From contig NZ_CP154855.1 in assembly GCF_047302425.1 (NCBI RefSeq), positions 2,542,001 to 2,606,000 on the forward strand: a stretch of DNA of 64,000 nucleotides. Direction: 5' to 3'. Positions 15,331 through 25,416 of this stretch are shown here, piece by piece. The first letter of the stretch is position 1. The number at the start of each line of letters is the position of its first letter. This stretch comes from Oceanitalea sp047302425 (lineage in GTDB: Bacteria > Actinomycetota > Actinomycetes > Actinomycetales > Actinomycetaceae). The position numbers and the translations under genes were made by a program. Under the pieces are notes generated by a model that was given only the letters and a program-made list of their open reading frames with translations, was not told the origin of the DNA and made no database searches.

Positions 15331-15336
15331 AGGGTA
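15331..15336 (-). promoter_or_regulatory. Candidate -10 box for proA (leaderless)
   Basis: TACCCT on the minus strand is separated from the proA ATG by six bases, so transcription would begin at the start codon. The same hexamer and spacing precede ctaA on the other strand. Confidence 0.4.
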
Positions 15337-15441
15337 GGCCGGACCACCGACGGGCGGTAGGCGCGTCTCCCGCTGCGGTCAGGGCCCGGGAGGGTTGCGT
15401 GGAGTGACGCCGCTCGCAGCCGGCGTCGAGCAGCGGCGACG

Positions 15442-15447
15442 TACCCT
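15442..15447 (+). promoter_or_regulatory. Candidate -10 box for ctaA (leaderless)
   Basis: TACCCT lies six bases before the GTG at 15454. With the matching box for divergent proA at 15331-15336 this forms a back-to-back promoter region of about 130 bases. Confidence 0.4.
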
Positions 15448-15453
15448 GGTGAG

Positions 15454-16452
15454 GTGACCTCGACCCAGCCCGCGTCGGCCACACCCCCGGCCGCCGTCTC
15501 CCCGCACCCCCCGCGCTCCCGCGACGGCCTCGTCGACCGGCTGACCTGGGGCCTGGCCATCGCCAACCTCGTCGCGCAGATCGGCATCATCGTCACCGGC
15601 GGTGCCGTGCGGCTCACCGGCTCCGGGCTGGGCTGCTCGCAGTGGCCGATGTGCGAGCCCGGCTCCTTCACGCCCGAGTTCCACGCGGAGATGACCTTCC
15701 ACCCGATCATCGAGTTCGGGAACAGGACGCTCACCGGCGTGCTCGGCGTCATCGCCCTCGCGCTCGTCTGGGCGGTGTACCGCCGGCAGCCGACCGCCTC
15801 GCGACCCGCCGCGCTCAAGCGGCTCTCGCTGCTGCCGCTGCTCGGGATCGCCGTGCAGGCCGTGGTCGGTGGCATGACGGTGTGGGTCGACCTGCACCCC
15901 GCCGTCGTCGGCTCGCACATGCTCATCTCGCTGTTCCTCGTCACCGTCTCGACCTACCTGCTCGTGCGCCTGGCCTCCCCGGACGCCCCGGCCCGGCCGG
16001 TCTCGTCCCCCGCCGCCCGGCTCGTGGGGCGCCTAGTCGCCGTCGTCGGGACCGTCCTGCTCGTGCTCGGCGTCATCACCACGGGCGCCGGCCCGCACGC
16101 CGGGGACGCGGACGAGCCCTACCGCTGGGCGCTCGACCCGGCGTTCATCTCCCGGCTGCACGCGCTGTCGGTGTGGGCCTTCGTCGTGCTCGTCGTCGTG
16201 GGGATCGTGCTGGCGCGCCGGGAGGGCAACGCCGCGGCGCAGCGGACCTGGGGCGTGCTCCTCGGGGTCACCCTGGCGCAGGGGCTGGTCGGCTACGTCC
16301 AGTACTTCACGGGCCTGCCGGAGCTGCTCGTCGGCGTCCACATGCTCGGCTCGGCGCTCACCGTCGTCGCCATCGTCTACGCCGTGACGTCCCTGTTCAC
16401 CCGCGCCCCCGAGCTGCTCGCGGCCGAGAGCACGCCCGCCGCACACAGCTGA
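15454..16452 (+). CDS. ctaA: Heme A synthase (COX15/CtaA)
   Basis: This 332-residue, eight-helix membrane enzyme oxidises heme O to heme A for cytochrome c oxidase. Expected landmarks are TGGAVRLTGSGLGCSQWPMC (with the Cys pair), the heme-ligand His in TFHPIIEFGNRTL, VGGMTVWVDLHPAVVGSHMLIS, ITTGAGPHAGD, FISRLHALSVW and GLPELLVGVHMLGSAL. The N-terminal ~28 residues are Pro/Ser-rich and cytoplasmic. The GTG start fits the leaderless -10 box at 15442. Confidence 0.93.
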   Translation: MTSTQPASATPPAAVSPHPPRSRDGLVDRLTWGLAIANLVAQIGIIVTGGAVRLTGSGLGCSQWPMCEPGSFTPEFHAEMTFHPIIEFGNRTLTGVLGVIALALVWAVYRRQPTASRPAALKRLSLLPLLGIAVQAVVGGMTVWVDLHPAVVGSHMLISLFLVTVSTYLLVRLASPDAPARPVSSPAARLVGRLVAVVGTVLLVLGVITTGAGPHAGDADEPYRWALDPAFISRLHALSVWAFVVLVVVGIVLARREGNAAAQRTWGVLLGVTLAQGLVGYVQYFTGLPELLVGVHMLGSALTVVAIVYAVTSLFTRAPELLAAESTPAAHS

Positions 16453-16465
16453 CCTCGTCGAACCG

Positions 16466-16495
16466 TTGACGGTGTCTCGCGGCCGCAGCTAGCGT
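16466..16495 (+). promoter_or_regulatory. Candidate promoter for the SdpI-like gene
   Basis: TTGACG (16466-16471) and TAGCGT (16490-16495) are separated by 18 bases and lie 27 bases upstream of the GTG at 16523. A GAGGGGG ribosome site lies between. Confidence 0.55.
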
Positions 16496-16522
16496 CCGCC
16501 TCATCTGCGGTGAGGGGGCGGT

Positions 16523-16819
16523 GTGTCGGAGGCTGAGCTCGCTGCAACGGTGCTCGCGTGTGGACTGCTCCTGGTCTCGCTGGCGACACACGCCGTCGCG
16601 TGGACCACTCGGGCGGGCCAGCTGTCGCGCAACGATGCGTTCGGCATCCGCACCCGCTCCACGCAGGCGAGCGACGAGGCCTGGCACGCCGCCCACCTGG
16701 CCGCGTTGCCCTGGCTGACTCGGGCGTACCGGGTCGGCTACACGGGCGCCGCGCTGGCGCTCGTCCTCGCGCTGGCACTTGCCGTCTTCGCCGGGAGCAT
16801 CAGCGTCGCCGCACTTTGA
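16523..16819 (+). CDS. SdpI-like small membrane protein
   Basis: This 98-residue protein has an N-terminal helix (LAATVLACGLLLVSLATHAVAW) and a C-terminal helix (TGAALALVLALALAVFAG). Between them lies RNDAFGIRTRSTQASDEAWHAAHLAALPW. This middle block matches the G-I-R-T-x-x-T-x-x-S-D-x-x-W-x-x-x-H motif of the SdpI family, whose Bacillus founder gives immunity to the SdpC toxin. Stand-alone actinobacterial members have no proven role. It is transcribed from its own promoter and followed by a repeat array. Confidence 0.72.
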   Translation: MSEAELAATVLACGLLLVSLATHAVAWTTRAGQLSRNDAFGIRTRSTQASDEAWHAAHLAALPWLTRAYRVGYTGAALALVLALALAVFAGSISVAAL

Positions 16820-17000
16820 CCGTCATCATCGGGCCTACGTCGTCGTGCTGGCGTGCATCACCGTGGGTGGCGTCGTCGCTCCCAGGAAGGCACGCAGCGT
16901 CGACGTCCCGTAGCGAACCAGAGGGTTCCGCCGGGGCGCAGGCTGGCCTCGGCGTTCACGTGCCGTGGGGAGGCAGGGGGCTGGGGCCCGGAGAATCCGA

Positions 17001-17067
17001 CTGTCGGCGATAAGTGTGCTGTCGGCGATAAGTGTGCTGTCGGCGATAAGTGTACTGTCGGCGCGCG
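17001..17067. repeat. 18-nt tandem repeat array, locus 2
   Basis: Three exact or near-exact copies of CTGTCGGCGATAAGTGTG (17001-17018, 17019-17036, 17037-17054) are followed by a partial copy. This is the reverse orientation of the unit at loci 1 and 3, with a T for C change in the core (CTTATCGCCGACAG). The array lies between convergent genes (SdpI-like and NUDIX). The stretch 16820-17000 before it holds nothing recognisable. Confidence 0.85.
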
Positions 17068-17083
17068 AGGGGGTTCGCTGGGC

Positions 17084-17709
17084 CTAGCGGAACCAGGGGG
17101 CGTCGGCGGGGCGCAGGGTGGCCCAGCCGGCGGCGCGGGCGCTGGCGGCGGCGAGGATGCCGACGACGGCGCTCGGGTTGTGCAGCCGGCCCTCGTGGAC
17201 GGCGGCCACGGCCTCGTCCAGGGGGACCCAGCGCAGCGTCATGTCGCGCTCCTCGTCGGCGCGCTCGTGCCGCTCGCCCTCGGGCACCTCGGTGACGTCG
17301 CGCGCAAGGTAGATGCGCAGCGACTCGTTCGAGCCGCCGGGCGAGGTGAAGTAGTCGACGAGGACGTCCCACCGAGCAGCCTGCAGGTCGGTCTCCTCGG
17401 CGAGCTCCCGCTGCGCCGCCACGACGTAGTCCTCGCCGTCGACGTCGAGCAGCCCGGCCGGGATCTCCCACAGGACCGCGCGCACGGGGTGACGGTACTG
17501 GTCGACCAGCGCGACCTCCTCGCCGTGCTCCCCCTCGCGGAGGACGACGACGGCGACAGCACCCGGGTGGTCGAGGAACTCCCGGACCACCGGCTCGGCG
17601 TCGGCGGCGTCCAGCCGCACGTTCTCGCCGACGAGGTCGAAGACCTTGCCCTCGTGGAGCATCCGGCGCGCGACGACCTCGCGGCCGTCGTCGCGCCGGT
17701 CGGCGAGAC

Positions 17710-17713
<4 letters not shown>
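17084..17713 (-). CDS. NUDIX hydrolase, ADP-ribose pyrophosphatase type
   Basis: This 209-residue protein has a full Nudix box: G-x5-E-x7-R-E-L-x-E-E, read from GLLDVDGEDYVVAAQRELAEETDL. EIPAGLLD before it and FTSPGGSNESLRIYLARDV after it are typical of ADP-ribose pyrophosphatases that hydrolyse ADP-ribose to AMP and ribose 5-phosphate. GTG 17713 overlaps the pyrG stop (GTGA), so it is coupled to CTP synthase, a common actinobacterial arrangement. Confidence 0.88.
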
Positions 17714-19539
<1,826 letters not shown>

Positions 19540-19565
19540 GGAATTCCACCTTAGCAGTCGGTCGG

Positions 19566-20687
19566 TCAGGTGCGGTCCGTGCCGCGAGTGCGCTGCGGCA
19601 CCCCGGCTCGAGCGTAGACGTCGCGCAGCTGGGCGACGACGTCCTCGGGAGTGGGCAGGCGGCCCGCCTGCACGCGTGCGGCGGCGCCCAGGCGCGCCCG
19701 TTCGTCGTCGTCGGTCAGCAGGCGCGCGACGGCGGTGGCGAGCTCCTCCGCCCGCGGCGGGACGAGGACGGCGGCGTCGGCCGTCACCTCGCGCGTGCCG
19801 CCCACGTCGGTGGCGACGACGGCAGCCCCGGCCTGCAGCGCCTCCTGCACCGCGAGGGGCTGGCCCTCCCACGTGCTCGTCGACACGACGACGTCGGCGA
19901 CGGCGTTGAGCGCGGGGACGTCGTCGCGGCGGCCGGCGACGACGACGGGCAGCGACCCAGCACGCACCCGCTCGGCGAGCTCGCCGGCGAGCGGGCCGTC
20001 CCCGACGACCGCCCACCGGAAGGCCGGCGCTCCTCCGCGCACGAGGGCGGCGGCGGTGTCGGCGAGCAGGTCCAGGCCCTTCTGCGGGGCCAGGCGCCCG
20101 ACCGTGAGGAGGAGCCGCTCCCCCGCGTCAACGCCGAGCGACTCCCGCAGCCGCTGCCGGGCGGCGTCGTCGAGCGGGCCGGTCTCCGCACGCGCCGGGG
20201 CGGGGACGAGCGCCCGCTGCGCGGAGGCACCGAGCCGGGTGGCACGGGCGACGAGGTCGCCGCTCACCCCGAGGACGAGGTCGGCGCCGCGCGCCACGAC
20301 ACGCTCGAGGACGGCCGCGACCGCCTGCACCTTGGCCCCGCCCACGGGCAGGTTGTGGAGGGTGACGACGACGGCGGGCCGCCCCCGCATCCCGCGCGTG
20401 GCCAGCACCGCCGCCGCCCCCGCGCGCAGACCGTGGGCGTGGACGAGGTCCGTGCCGGCGAGCACGCCCCGCAGCCTGCGGATGGCGGCGACGTCGCTGG
20501 GCCGGGGCCGGTCGGCGATGTCGACGACGGCGGTGGGCACGGGTGAGTCGGCGACGACGTCGGCCGGGCCGGCGAGGAGCACCTGCTCCCCCGCCCTCGC
20601 GAGGAGCCCGGCGACCTGACGGGCGTGCCGGGCGACCCCTCCGGCGCTCGTCGAGGTCAGCTGGACGATCCGCATGACCCTCACCAT
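19566..20687 (-). CDS. Glycosyltransferase family 4 protein
   Basis: This 373-residue GT-B glycosyltransferase has an N-terminal Rossmann domain, MRIVQLTSTSAGGVARHARQVAGLLA, with HAHGLRAGAAAVLA. The C-terminal domain has LLLTVGRLAPQKGLDLLADT, VVGDGPLAGEL and the E-x7-E donor motif in STSTWEGQPLAVQEALQAGAAVVATDVGG. The acceptor is unknown. Its position after murJ and the MraY-like gene suggests envelope glycan or glycolipid synthesis (inference). Two starts are possible, 20687 and 20675; GTGAGG six bases before 20687 favours the longer one. Confidence 0.85.
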   Translation of the reverse strand: MVRVMRIVQLTSTSAGGVARHARQVAGLLARAGEQVLLAGPADVVADSPVPTAVVDIADRPRPSDVAAIRRLRGVLAGTDLVHAHGLRAGAAAVLATRGMRGRPAVVVTLHNLPVGGAKVQAVAAVLERVVARGADLVLGVSGDLVARATRLGASAQRALVPAPARAETGPLDDAARQRLRESLGVDAGERLLLTVGRLAPQKGLDLLADTAAALVRGGAPAFRWAVVGDGPLAGELAERVRAGSLPVVVAGRRDDVPALNAVADVVVSTSTWEGQPLAVQEALQAGAAVVATDVGGTREVTADAAVLVPPRAEELATAVARLLTDDDERARLGAAARVQAGRLPTPEDVVAQLRDVYARAGVPQRTRGTDRT

Positions 20688-20696
20688 GTCACGGCC

Positions 20697-22319
20697 TCAC
20701 GACCAGCGCGCGGGGCGCACCGCGCCGCGGTCGGCGAGGACGACGGCGAGGCCCCCGAGCGCGGCGGCGCACAGCCCGCCGGCCGCGGCCCCGAGCAGGC
20801 CGGACAGCAGCTGCGGTCCCACGGCGCCGAGCACGGCGTCGGTGGCGAGCCGGCCCACCAGTCCCCCGGCGAGGGCACCGGCCGTCCCCACCGCCACGGT
20901 CCGGACGAGCCCGCCGAGCGGGGCGTCGGCGCCGAGCGCGCGGCGCAGCGCCCACAGCAGCAGCAGACCGGCGACGGTCATCCCGATCGAGGTGCCCAGG
21001 GCTAGCGAGAGCAGCGTGGCCGGCCCGTCCCCGCCGTCGGGCGCGGTGACCCGGACGAGGACGGCGGCGGCGACGCTGACGACGAGCCAGCCGGCCGCCG
21101 TCGCCGTCACCGCGGCCCGGCCACGGTCAAGGGTGTACAGGCAGCGGGAGACGTGGAAGACGAGCCCGTAGCCGGCGACGGCGGGGGCGAGCCAGGTGAC
21201 CGCCGCCGTCATGCCCTCCATGGTCCCGGTGAGGGAGAAGACGGTGGTGACGCCGGGTGCGACGGCCACGAGGATGCCGGCACCGACGAGCGAGGCGGCG
21301 AGGACGGAGCGGGTGGAGCCGACGGCCATGGCCGCGAAGGCCTTGCGGTCGGGACCGCCGGCCAGCTCGGCGAGCCGGGGGAAGACGGCGGTGGCGACGG
21401 GCACGGCGAGGACGGCGTAGGGCAGGAAGTACACGGCCCGGGAGTACTCCCAGATCGTCACCGTGCCCTCGACGCCGCCCGCGCGGGCCAGCACGATGAA
21501 GACGACGACGCTCACCTGCTGGGCGAGCAGCGCGCCGATGCCGGCGGCGGCGAGGTTGACGGCGCGGCGACCCACGCCGGGCGGGAAGCTCAGCGCCGGG
21601 CGCAGGCGCACGCCGCTGCGCAGCACCGGCACGATCAGCGGCAGGCTCATCGCCGCGACGCCCAGGGTGGTGCCCCAGGCGAGCCAGTCGAGCGCCGACT
21701 GCGCCAGGCGCTCGGGCTCGTCGGCCAGGCCGCCGGACAGCATCCCGAAGGCGAGGTAGGCGCCGATGACGACGACGCTCGACAGGAGCGGGGCGACCGC
21801 CGGGAGGAGGAAGCGCCGCTGGGCCTGGAGGACACCGGTGAGGACGACGCCCACGCCGTACAGCGGGATCTGCAGCGCGAAGATCCGCAGGAAGTAGGTG
21901 GCCAGCTCGCGCTGCGTCTCGACGTCGGAGCCGACCGAGTCCGGCAGCAGCCCGACGATCGGGCCGGCGAGGAGCGCGACGAGCACACCGAGCGGCACAA
22001 GGACGGCCAGTGTCCACGTGAGGAGCGCCGAGGCGATCCGGTCGACCTCCCCGCGCAGCGAGCGCGCGAGCGGGGCGGCGAGGAGCGGGACGACCGCACC
22101 GGCGAGCGCGCCACCGGCCGCGACCTCGAAGAGGACGTTGGGCAGCGTGTTGGCGGTGGAGTAGGCGTTGGCGGTGGCGGAGTCGCCGAGGGTCGCCGAC
22201 TGGACGAACCACCGGACGAAGCCGACGGCGCGCGAGAGCACCGTGACGGCCGCCATCATGCCGGCGGCGCCGGCGACCCCGGCGAGGATGCGGCGGCGGC
22301 CGGTGACCGGCTCGGTCAC
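20697..22319 (-). CDS. murJ: MurJ/MviN-type lipid II flippase
   Basis: This 540-residue protein of the MOP superfamily has about 14 membrane helices. The N-terminal helix TVLSRAVGFVRWFVQSATLGDSATANAYSTANTLPN carries the SR-x-x-G-x-x-R and A-x-x-x-A-N-x-x-P-N pattern of MurJ. The central cavity residues lie around SRAVYFLPYAVLAVPVATAVFPRLAELA. It flips lipid-linked peptidoglycan precursors across the membrane. The cytoplasmic pseudokinase tail found in mycobacterial MviN is absent. GTG start; the next gene upstream ends 16 bases before. Confidence 0.9.
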   Translation of the reverse strand: MTEPVTGRRRILAGVAGAAGMMAAVTVLSRAVGFVRWFVQSATLGDSATANAYSTANTLPNVLFEVAAGGALAGAVVPLLAAPLARSLRGEVDRIASALLTWTLAVLVPLGVLVALLAGPIVGLLPDSVGSDVETQRELATYFLRIFALQIPLYGVGVVLTGVLQAQRRFLLPAVAPLLSSVVVIGAYLAFGMLSGGLADEPERLAQSALDWLAWGTTLGVAAMSLPLIVPVLRSGVRLRPALSFPPGVGRRAVNLAAAGIGALLAQQVSVVVFIVLARAGGVEGTVTIWEYSRAVYFLPYAVLAVPVATAVFPRLAELAGGPDRKAFAAMAVGSTRSVLAASLVGAGILVAVAPGVTTVFSLTGTMEGMTAAVTWLAPAVAGYGLVFHVSRCLYTLDRGRAAVTATAAGWLVVSVAAAVLVRVTAPDGGDGPATLLSLALGTSIGMTVAGLLLLWALRRALGADAPLGGLVRTVAVGTAGALAGGLVGRLATDAVLGAVGPQLLSGLLGAAAGGLCAAALGGLAVVLADRGAVRPARWS

Positions 22320-22335
22320 CTCACGACCACCGCGG

Positions 22336-23157
22336 TCACCGCCGGCCCCACTGGTCCAGGGTGTGCAGCACCGGGGTGCGGTCGATGACGCGGGAGAAGC
22401 TCACCCGCTCGCTGAGCAGCGTGAGCCCGACGACGGCGGCCAGCGCCCCGCCGCGCAGCACCCGGGAGGGGTGGGCGGCCAGCGCGGTGCCGAGCGTGGC
22501 GCCGAGAGCGTTGGCGCCGGTGTCCCCGAGCATCGTGCGCTCGGACAGGTCGTCGCGCAGGCCCGAGGCGGCCGAGCCGAGAGCGGTGGCGGCGACGGGC
22601 GCGCCGGGGCCGCCCAGCAGGGAGACCGCGCCGGCCGTGGCGCAGGTGACCTTGAGAGCCCGGCCGGGGCGCAGGTCGAAGAGGTTGAGGAGGTTGGCGG
22701 TCCCGGCGATGAGCGCGGCGCTGGTGCCGCGGTGGACCAGGCGCCCCACCGGGCCGCTCCCCCGCGCGGGCAGCACGAGGGAGGCGACCAGCGCGCCGCC
22801 GCCGATACCGGCGATCTTCAGCGCGCCGGTGGTGACCTTGCCCTCGCGCAGCGCGGAGAGGTGGCCGCGCAGGCCCTTGACGTGGCGGTCGGCCTCCCGC
22901 TCGGTGAGGTCGTCGACGGCCCCGAGCGCGCCGGCCGTGCCGGCCGCGAGGGCGGCCGCGGCACCGGTCCGGCCCGAGCCGAGGAGCGCGAGGCTCGTCC
23001 CGGCCGCCTGGGCCAGCCCGCCGAGCAGGCTGACCTGGCGGTCGGCGTAGTTGGTGCGCTGCCAGCGCTCGGCCCCGCCGGGGGGCGCGTTCTCGGCCGC
23101 CGCGGTCACCGCGCCGGTGGCCGCGACGCCCAGCAGGGCTGCCCGCAGCCGCGCCAT
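22336..23157 (-). CDS. MraY/WecA-like membrane protein (phospho-sugar transferase family)
   Basis: This 273-residue multi-pass protein resembles glycosyltransferase family 4 (MraY/WecA). Landmarks are LGAVDDLTERE with the DD pair, KGLRGHLSALREGKVTTGALKI, ANLLNLFDLRPGRALK and GDTGANALGATLG. These are the Mg- and polyprenol-binding loops. It is shorter than MraY (about 320-360 residues) and belongs to a divergent actinobacterial group found beside steB and murJ. Activity is likely but unproven. ATG 23157 overlaps the steB stop. Confidence 0.72.
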   Translation of the reverse strand: MARLRAALLGVAATGAVTAAAENAPPGGAERWQRTNYADRQVSLLGGLAQAAGTSLALLGSGRTGAAAALAAGTAGALGAVDDLTEREADRHVKGLRGHLSALREGKVTTGALKIAGIGGGALVASLVLPARGSGPVGRLVHRGTSAALIAGTANLLNLFDLRPGRALKVTCATAGAVSLLGGPGAPVAATALGSAASGLRDDLSERTMLGDTGANALGATLGTALAAHPSRVLRGGALAAVVGLTLLSERVSFSRVIDRTPVLHTLDQWGRR

Positions 23158-24200
23158 CAGGCGGCGTCCTCGGTCTCGGCGTCCCCGGCGCCCTCGGGCT
23201 GCTCGGTCTCGGGCTCGGGGGCCGCGGGCGGGGGCAGGTAGACGGTGGGCGGGACGGCCGCGGTGGCCTCGGCGCCCACGCCGTAGTGGCCGACCTCGCC
23301 GGAGATCGCGACGGCGAGTGCCATGGGGACGCTGAGGCGTCCGGTGAGCTCGGCGACGGAGTCGACCGTCGTCACGACCTCGGCGGCGTCCCCGGTGCGG
23401 ACCGCGCTGACGAGGTCGAGCTCGGTCGCCGCGGAGCCGACGACGACGCTGCCCTCGCCGGTCGCGGTGATCCCGCGGGCCAGGGCGACCTCCTCGGTCA
23501 GCCGCTCCTCGCGGGTCTCGACGTCCACGGACTCCCCGCCGTCCCCGGCACCGTTGGCCTCGCTGCGCGGGGCGACGACGACGGTCGCGTTGGCGGCCTG
23601 GCCCGGCTCCTCGGTCAGCTCGACGAGCGGGTCCTCGGCGGAGACGAGCAGCTCGAGGAGGGTCTCGGCGTCGGTGGTGAGCGAGCCGTCGACCTCCCCG
23701 CGGGTCAGCGCCTGGCCCAGCGCGTTGCCGAGGATGACGCCGGTGTCGGCGCTCTCCTCCGGCGCGGGGTCGAGGTAGCCGAGGATCTGCCCGGCGAAGC
23801 TCGAGCGGAAGGTGGCGGTGTCCGGGTCGGTCCACGCCTCGGTGACCTGGACCTGGCCGGTGACGGTCGCCCCGGCCTGCTCCAGGCGCAGGCGCACGTC
23901 GGCGACGTCGTCCTCGTTCGCGCCCGGCAGGACGACGACGGCGACGGCGCGGCCCTCGAGGCGCGAGCCGAGGGTCGCGGGGGCCACCTCGGCGAGGAAC
24001 TCGTCGCGGTTCTCGCGCTCGACCTCGCTGACCTCGAGCTCGGTGCGGAGCCGGTCCCGGTCCTCGCGCAGCTCCTCGACCTGGCCGGTGAGCTGGTCGC
24101 CGAGGGGTGCGTTGAGCGGCCCGGCACCCAGGAGGATGCCCAGCGCCAGCGCCAGGAAGACGGCGATGAGAGAGACGAGGTGGTAGCGGAAGTCGATCAT
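23157..24200 (-). CDS. steB: SteB/MctB family copper-transporter-like envelope protein
   Basis: This 347-residue protein begins MIDFRYHLVSLIAVFLALALGILLG, the very conserved N-terminus of the family (one membrane helix). A coiled-coil segment follows (LTGQVEELREDRDRLRTELEVSEVERENRDEFL), then a large outside domain with SVPMALAVAISGEVGHYGVG near the end and a Pro/Glu-rich tail. The Mycobacterium homologue MctB limits copper accumulation. In Corynebacterium SteB works with SteA in cell division. Gene order steA-steB supports the division role here. ATG 24200 lies seven bases after the steA stop. Confidence 0.85.
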   Translation of the reverse strand: MIDFRYHLVSLIAVFLALALGILLGAGPLNAPLGDQLTGQVEELREDRDRLRTELEVSEVERENRDEFLAEVAPATLGSRLEGRAVAVVVLPGANEDDVADVRLRLEQAGATVTGQVQVTEAWTDPDTATFRSSFAGQILGYLDPAPEESADTGVILGNALGQALTRGEVDGSLTTDAETLLELLVSAEDPLVELTEEPGQAANATVVVAPRSEANGAGDGGESVDVETREERLTEEVALARGITATGEGSVVVGSAATELDLVSAVRTGDAAEVVTTVDSVAELTGRLSVPMALAVAISGEVGHYGVGAEATAAVPPTVYLPPPAAPEPETEQPEGAGDAETEDAA

Positions 24201-24207
24201 CGTGCTC

Positions 24208-25416
24208 CTACGAGGTGGGCGGCGGGGCGATGCCCAGCAGGTCCTTGATGGCGGCGAACAGGCCGTCGAGCCGCGCCATGACGATCTGGAACAGGGCCTG
24301 TCCCAGCTCTGTGGAGAAGAGCGCCACGCCGATGGCCAGGAGGCCGGCGAGGGCGAGCAGGACGATCTGGCCCGTGGAGATCCGGGTGCGGTAGAGCTGG
24401 GAGACGCCCTTGGCGTCGACGAGCTTGGAGCCCACCCGCAGGCGGGTGAGGAAGGTCGAGGCCATGCCGGCGCGGCCCTTGTCGAGGAACTCGACGAGGG
24501 TGGCGTGGGTGCCGACGGCGACGATGAGCTCGGCGCCCTTGTCGTCGGCCAGCAGCATCGCGACGTCCTCGCTGGTGCCGGTGGCGGGGAAGACGACGTG
24601 CTCGACGCCGAGCTGCTCGACCCGGGCCATCCCGGGTGCGCGGCCGTCCCGGTAGGCGTGGACGACGATCTCCGCGCCGCTGCGCAGGGTGGCGTCCGAG
24701 ACGGAGTCCATGTCCCCGACGATCATGTCCGGGCGCAGGCCCGCCTCGAGGATCGCGTCCGCACCGCCGTCGACGCCGATGAGGACGGGGCGGTACTCGC
24801 GGACGTAGGACCGCAGCATCGCCAGGTCCTCCTTGTAGTGGTAGCCGCGCACGACGATGAGGACGTGACGGCCCTCGATGGGGGTGCGCACCTCGGGCAC
24901 GCCCACGCCGTCGAGGAGGAGGTCGCGCTCCCGGTTGAGGAAGTCCATCGTGTTGCCGGCGAAGGCCTCGAGCTGGACGGACAGTCCCTCGCGGGCCTCG
25001 GCCATCGCCGCGGCGACGGTCTCCTCGGTCTGCTCTGCGCCCTCGGCGACGAGCACGTCCCCGGAGTAGACGGCGCCGCCGTCGACGCGCACGGGGCGGC
25101 CCTCGCGCAGCGACATGACGGCCCCGCCGAGGTCGTCGACGAGCGGGATGCCCTCGGCCACGATGATCTCGGGCCCGAGGTTGGGGTAGCGCCCGGACGT
25201 CGACTTGGCGGCGTTGAGCACCGCGGCGGGCCGGCAGGCGACGAGCGCCTCCGCGGAGACGCGGTCGAGGTCGAGGTGGTCGATGACCGCGACGTCGCCG
25301 GGCTGCAGCCGCTTGGTGAGGTTCTTCGTGCGCGCGTCCACGCGGACGGGACCGGTGGTACCGGGGCCGGTGTCGGGCGGCGTGCGGCGACGGAAGAGGG
25401 GACTCACGCGTGTCAT
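24208..25416 (-). CDS. steA: Cytokinetic ring protein SteA
   Basis: This 402-residue protein starts with a basic region, then VRVDARTKNLTKRLQPGDVAVIDHLDLDRVSAEAL. A thiamin-pyrophosphokinase-like catalytic core follows (LIGVDGGADAILEAGLRPDMIVGDMDSVSD, with GDMDSVS as metal/nucleotide site, and ATGTSEDVAMLLA). It ends with a membrane anchor (TGQIVLLALAGLLAIGVALF) and a short tail. SteA is reported to bind SteB and to help daughter-cell separation in corynebacteria. ATG 25416 overlaps the recN stop (ATGA). Confidence 0.87.
   Translation of the reverse strand: MTRVSPLFRRRTPPDTGPGTTGPVRVDARTKNLTKRLQPGDVAVIDHLDLDRVSAEALVACRPAAVLNAAKSTSGRYPNLGPEIIVAEGIPLVDDLGGAVMSLREGRPVRVDGGAVYSGDVLVAEGAEQTEETVAAAMAEAREGLSVQLEAFAGNTMDFLNRERDLLLDGVGVPEVRTPIEGRHVLIVVRGYHYKEDLAMLRSYVREYRPVLIGVDGGADAILEAGLRPDMIVGDMDSVSDATLRSGAEIVVHAYRDGRAPGMARVEQLGVEHVVFPATGTSEDVAMLLADDKGAELIVAVGTHATLVEFLDKGRAGMASTFLTRLRVGSKLVDAKGVSQLYRTRISTGQIVLLALAGLLAIGVALFSTELGQALFQIVMARLDGLFAAIKDLLGIAPPPTS

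Noticed and set aside
19540..20016. Longer N-terminus for CTP synthase
   Set aside because: It is Arg-rich frame extension antisense-like to the glycosyltransferase gene region. The family starts near RHIFVTGG, and GTG 19539 has a good ribosome site.
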